Assembly (NCBI RefSeq): GCF_900110215.1
Contig: NZ_FOCX01000011.1
Location: 1 to 64,000, forward strand
Direction of reading: 5' to 3'
Origin: Halorientalis persicus
Lineage (GTDB): Archaea; Halobacteriota; Halobacteria; Halobacteriales; Haloarculaceae
Length of the DNA: 64,000 nucleotides
The notes under the pieces were generated by a model, which saw only the letters and a list, made by a program, of their open reading frames with translations, was not told the origin of the DNA and searched no databases. This document shows positions 60,435-64,000 of this stretch, one piece after another. Position numbers and translations under genes: made by a program. Positions within the stretch are counted from its first letter, which is position 1, and the number at the start of each line of letters is the position of its first letter.

Positions 60435-61916
60435 ATGAAACGCCACATCTTGCTCGCGCTGGTACTCTGTACGATGCTTGCGGGGCCTGCGTCGGCCGCG
60501 ACCGGCGCGCTGTCCGATTCGGCTTCGGCGGACAGGACCGCCACACCGCAAACCGTCGGCAGTGATCTCACCCTGCAGACCGACGACAGCACCCAGAACG
60601 GCACGAACAGCACCCAGGACGGCACGGACGGGACACAGAACGGGACGAACGGCGACAGCGGGGACGGTGACCTGACCGAGGAGGACGTCCGGGACGCCGT
60701 TCTCGGGGCGATTTTCGGCTCGAACTCGGATTCGGGATCGGGCGGGGGTTCCGGATCGGATTCAGGTGGCGATTCGGGGCCGGATTCGGGTCCCTTCAGA
60801 TCGATCGCACAGGACGCCATCGAGGGGGCGATCCTCAGCCTGCTCGACGGGCTCGGTGACGACGCGTCGGCGGTGGCCCAGGACTTTCAGGAGAAAGGAA
60901 TCATCTTCCGCGTCCCGGCACCTGGCGCGATGGACCAGCCGGCGACCTGGGTCCAGCCCGACACGTGGACTGGGGATCACGCCGAGGAGTGGACCCAGAC
61001 CTACAAGTACTTCTGGGTGATCGGGTTCCTCGGGTTCGCCGGACTGCTCCCCGCGCTGATGCTCGCGATGGGGAAGGGGAACCGATCCCCCGACCGCGGG
61101 ACGCTCCAGCGGTTCGTCCGCGGGTTCCTCCTGATCGTCGCGGGCTGGGTCGTCGTCGCGTTCCTCTATCACTCGGCGGACGCGGTGACGCAACTGATCG
61201 CCCCGGCGCCACTGGGCGGTGACGGTCCGGGTGGCGCGCCCGGGTACATGGACGTGCTGGAAACCTCGAAAAACAGCAATCTGGCGGTTCTCGGACCGTT
61301 CCTCAGTGGGACCAAGGGCACGCTCCTGATGACGTCGTTCGGCGTGCTCTACATCCAGTTCGTCCTGACGTTCGTCTGTGCCGCGCTGTGGCCCGCGATG
61401 TGGGTGCTGAACGCCTACCGCTCGACGATGGCCCGCTCGGCCGGGAAGATCGGGCTGACGTTCATGGGTGCTCTGCTGATCATGAAGATTATGCAGGCCG
61501 TGATCTTCCGGTTCCTCGTCGGACTGGATCTGACGGGGACGACCGGCGAACTCGCGGCGACGGTCGGGATCGCCGTCGCGTTCGTCCTCCTGCCCTACAC
61601 CGTGCTGGCGAAGATGATTCCGCGGACGCTGCTGATCTTCGGCCTGCACGAACTCCGGGAGAAAGGTCGGGAGGACAGACGCTACCAGGAGCGACTGGGG
61701 AACGTCCGCCGGAAATTCAACCAGTCGCTCCGCCGCAGTCCGGACGGCGGCGTCGAACGGGTCGGCCCGGCCAACCGCGGCTCGAAGGGGCTGCCGAACC
61801 GACGGGCCGGTCAGCTGGAATCGGGCCGTGCCGACGGCGGGCGCGGACTTCCGCGGGGCTCTGAGGGCCGTCCCGACCGGCGAGCGGACGGCGGCGATAC
61901 GGAGGACAGGAGGTAA
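60435..61916 (+). CDS. VirB6/TrbL-like multi-helix membrane protein
   Basis: A 493-aa secretion-type protein. A signal peptide (MKRHILLALVLCTMLAGPAS) is followed by a Thr/Asn/Gly tract with repeated QNGTN and QDGTD units and a Gly/Ser/Asp linker. About six membrane helices lie between 195 and 415, and a basic tail ends the protein (REDRRYQERLGNVRRKFNQS). Such a protein would form the inner membrane pore of a conjugation-like apparatus. It is followed after six bases by the VirB4-like gene. VirB6 proteins diverge strongly, so this is inferred from topology and context. Confidence 0.6.
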   Translation: MKRHILLALVLCTMLAGPASAATGALSDSASADRTATPQTVGSDLTLQTDDSTQNGTNSTQDGTDGTQNGTNGDSGDGDLTEEDVRDAVLGAIFGSNSDSGSGGGSGSDSGGDSGPDSGPFRSIAQDAIEGAILSLLDGLGDDASAVAQDFQEKGIIFRVPAPGAMDQPATWVQPDTWTGDHAEEWTQTYKYFWVIGFLGFAGLLPALMLAMGKGNRSPDRGTLQRFVRGFLLIVAGWVVVAFLYHSADAVTQLIAPAPLGGDGPGGAPGYMDVLETSKNSNLAVLGPFLSGTKGTLLMTSFGVLYIQFVLTFVCAALWPAMWVLNAYRSTMARSAGKIGLTFMGALLIMKIMQAVIFRFLVGLDLTGTTGELAATVGIAVAFVLLPYTVLAKMIPRTLLIFGLHELREKGREDRRYQERLGNVRRKFNQSLRRSPDGGVERVGPANRGSKGLPNRRAGQLESGRADGGRGLPRGSEGRPDRRADGGDTEDRR

Positions 61917-61922
61917 GCACCG

Positions 61923-64000
61923 ATGTCGAACGATCTTCCACGACCGAACGACGAGAGACGCGAACAACGGAGTACGCGGGATCCGAGTCAGTTGATCCCG
62001 CCGTACATCGACACCTCGATCGAGATCATCGGCCCGCTGACGACCGCCGATCTCCTCCTGTACCTGCCGGCCGGGGTCGGGGCGCTGGTCGCGCTGTTCG
62101 CGCTGCTGTCGGAGTCGTGGCTCTTTTTCCCGGCGCTGATCGCCGCTGGCGTCCTCACCTTCGTCGCGACGGCGGCCAAGATCACGACCGACTGGTACTC
62201 CTCGCCGCGCGGGCGCGTCGAGGGATGGCTCAACTCGCTGTGGCGCTCGCGGACGCTCCCCTGGGACCACGAGGACGTCGTCGGCCGGTCGATCCCCGGC
62301 GTTCGCGGGTTCCAGCCCGAGGGGACCGCCAAGATGGACGATGGCCGCTACGTCGGGGTCGTCCGTGTCGATCCGACCAACGCCGCGCTGGGTTCGGATC
62401 GTGAACTCGACGGCCTCGCGGCACAGCTGTCGGGCGTCATCGACGAACAGATCAAGGACTTCGATTTCAAGCTGTTCGCGACGACCGGCGAGTACGACGC
62501 CGAGGAGATCGTCGGGCAGTACGAACAACGTGCTGGAAGCGCCAACACACTCGACGAGGACTTCCAGACCGCGATGTACAAGCGGGAACTGCTGGAGGAC
62601 GTGGCCGACTGGTACCGCGAGACCGACCGCCCCCAGTGGGCCGCCAACGACTGGCGCTACTACGTCGTCGTCGAGGTCACGCCCGGTGACGTGCAGTCTC
62701 CGGGCGACGTGAGCGTCTGGGAGATGCTCAACCCGCTAACGAGTGTCGACCCGGCCGAGGCGGACAAGCGCCAGTACGCCACCCTGCTCGACCGGCTCTC
62801 GACGGTCGAGGGGGCCATCGACGGCATCACGGGCCTGAACGCGGCCCGGATCGGGGTGCGGGAACACATCGAACTCTTGAGCGAGTACTGGACCGGGCAG
62901 GACGCCGTGCCCAGCGAGAACCTGATCCGGGCCATCGAGGAGGAGGAACTCTCGGAAGCCCAGCAGGCTCGCATGGACGAACTGTTCGCGCCCGACGAAC
63001 TCGACGTGCACGGGGACTACGTCGAGGTGGGCGACGAGTTTTGCCGGACCTTCTGGATCGCCGAGTGGCCCGTCGAGCCCCAGTCACTGTTCCTCCGAGA
63101 CCTGTTCACCCTGCGGGGCGTCGACGTGGACGTGTGTTTCCACGTCGGGGCCAGCGACAAGCGGATGAAGGTCGCGGAACTCGAACAGGTCATCGCCGAC
63201 ATCGAGTCCGAGGGCCACGAGCGCCGCGAGAGCTCCGACGTGTCGGCGGCGGACATCGACCGTGACGTGGACGCCTACGTGACGTACCGGGAACTCCTGC
63301 GGACGACCCGGACCCAGCCCTGGGACTTTGCCGGCTACGTCACCGTCCGGGCCGACACCGAGGCCGCGCTCAGGCGCGCCGAGTCGGCCATCGAGGAGTT
63401 CGACGACGTGGCCTTCGCCAAGCGCTCGGTCCTCGACGACGACGGCGAGATGATCCGCGACACGCTCGAATCCTCGCCCGCGGACTGTTTCACCGTCGTC
63501 CCGACCAGCCGGCAACTCGAAGCGTTCCAGTCCGGTGCGCCGACCGGGCGTGACGCCTTCACCGAGGCCTCGAAGATCGACAAGACCACCTCGGTCCCCG
63601 GCGGGGCCATCGGCGCGACCTTCCCGTTCTGCGGGACCGACGTGCGCGAACCGACCGGGATGGACTGGGGGCGCAACAAACAGAACGGCGCGATGCTCAA
63701 GGCCGACCCCTTCGAGCGCGAGAGCGCCCCGCACGTCCTGACCATCGGGAAGTCCCGGAGCGGGAAGACCTACGCCTCGACGAAGGCCGCGGCCCGGTGG
63801 TACCTCCAGAGTGAGGACCACACGCTGATCCTCTGTGACACCCAGAGCGGGTTCGACGGCATCACGAAACTGCTGGGCGGCGAGCACATCGTCGTCGACG
63901 GCACCCAGACGATCAACCCGCTGGACATCCAGCCCTTGCCCGATCACGTCCGGGAGTCCGCGGGTGGCCGCGTCGACCCCTACCGCATGAAAATCGAGGA
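61923..64000 (+). CDS. VirB4/TraC-like ATPase with PrgI-like N-terminus (cut by window edge)
   Basis: The frame runs open from 61923 to the window end, at least 692 aa. Residues about 20-95 contain two membrane helices (LLLYLPAGVGALVALFALLS, WLFFPALIAAGVLTFVATAA) and resemble a PrgI-like domain fused to VirB4. The large middle region has a VirB4 N-terminal fold (GYVTVRADTEAALRRAESAI, CFTVVPTSRQ). Walker A TIGKSRSGKTYAS lies near residue 608, followed by LILCDTQSGFDG and NPLDIQPL. It should be the motor ATPase of DNA transfer or secretion. The C-terminus lies outside the window. Confidence 0.82.
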   Translation, partial: MSNDLPRPNDERREQRSTRDPSQLIPPYIDTSIEIIGPLTTADLLLYLPAGVGALVALFALLSESWLFFPALIAAGVLTFVATAAKITTDWYSSPRGRVEGWLNSLWRSRTLPWDHEDVVGRSIPGVRGFQPEGTAKMDDGRYVGVVRVDPTNAALGSDRELDGLAAQLSGVIDEQIKDFDFKLFATTGEYDAEEIVGQYEQRAGSANTLDEDFQTAMYKRELLEDVADWYRETDRPQWAANDWRYYVVVEVTPGDVQSPGDVSVWEMLNPLTSVDPAEADKRQYATLLDRLSTVEGAIDGITGLNAARIGVREHIELLSEYWTGQDAVPSENLIRAIEEEELSEAQQARMDELFAPDELDVHGDYVEVGDEFCRTFWIAEWPVEPQSLFLRDLFTLRGVDVDVCFHVGASDKRMKVAELEQVIADIESEGHERRESSDVSAADIDRDVDAYVTYRELLRTTRTQPWDFAGYVTVRADTEAALRRAESAIEEFDDVAFAKRSVLDDDGEMIRDTLESSPADCFTVVPTSRQLEAFQSGAPTGRDAFTEASKIDKTTSVPGGAIGATFPFCGTDVREPTGMDWGRNKQNGAMLKADPFERESAPHVLTIGKSRSGKTYASTKAAARWYLQSEDHTLILCDTQSGFDGITKLLGGEHIVVDGTQTINPLDIQPLPDHVRESAGGRVDPYRMKIE

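Overview
ORGANISM. The window is chromosomal DNA of an extremely halophilic archaeon (class Halobacteria). The evidence is high GC, strongly acidic proteins, many twin-arginine lipoproteins, an archaeal 23S/5S rRNA operon end, ribosomal protein S6e, an intron-containing tRNA, TATA-type promoters close to start codons, and a complete archaellum plus CheF-type chemotaxis locus. I cannot fix the genus from sequence alone; the gene content would suit a Haloarcula-like relative. LAYOUT. 1-1020: 3' part of 23S rRNA, a tRNA-like processing element, 5S rRNA and a terminator. 1131-4487: acyl-CoA dehydrogenase, tRNA-Cys, a subtilase and a membrane-bound winged-helix protein. 4502-11670: cell-surface and secreted proteins, including a cassette of two P19/Tp34-like lipoproteins, a DUF7282-like protein and a Dyp-peroxidase-like Tat protein that looks like iron uptake. 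11769-15371: small conserved haloarchaeal genes, an intron-bearing tRNA-Lys with an array of copies of its own 3' end, and two tiny overlapping genes too short for ordinary gene callers. 15459-17225: siroheme nitrite/sulfite reductase. 17463-18963: an AT-rich two-gene cassette (unknown protein plus PIN-like protein) that looks acquired. 19142-33025: housekeeping and redox genes, a soluble transducer with a four-cysteine PAS domain, a UbiB kinase, a beta-CASP nuclease-like protein and two alpha/beta hydrolases. 33193-34021: S6e and a partner. 34157-55647: the motility superlocus. 55873-59416: lipoprotein, DHH phosphoesterase, UspA proteins and small genes. 59675-64000: the start of a type IV secretion-like (VirB6/VirB4) operon that runs off the right edge. 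HOW THE GENES WORK TOGETHER. The motility locus has two arms. The minus-strand arm carries cheB, cheA, cheR, a HEAT-repeat protein and one cheF, facing a second cheF. The plus-strand arm carries cheW, a KaiC-like ATPase, a winged-helix regulator, one archaellin, two accessory genes, cheY-cheC-cheD and arlCE-arlF-arlF-like-arlG-arlH-arlI-arlJ. CheA with CheW takes signals from transducers, of which one (24092-25414) lies in the window. CheR, CheB and CheD adapt them, CheY carries the signal, CheC (two domains) removes phosphate, and CheF with the HEAT protein connects CheY to the archaellum switch ArlCE. MOST UNUSUAL POINTS. cheA has no ordinary start codon at the beginning of its conserved phosphotransfer domain (an ATA sits there). 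The tRNA-Lys is flanked by an array of partial copies of itself. The AT-rich cassette encodes a PIN-like fold that has lost its first acidic residue. The only archaellin in the window has no N-glycosylation sequon.
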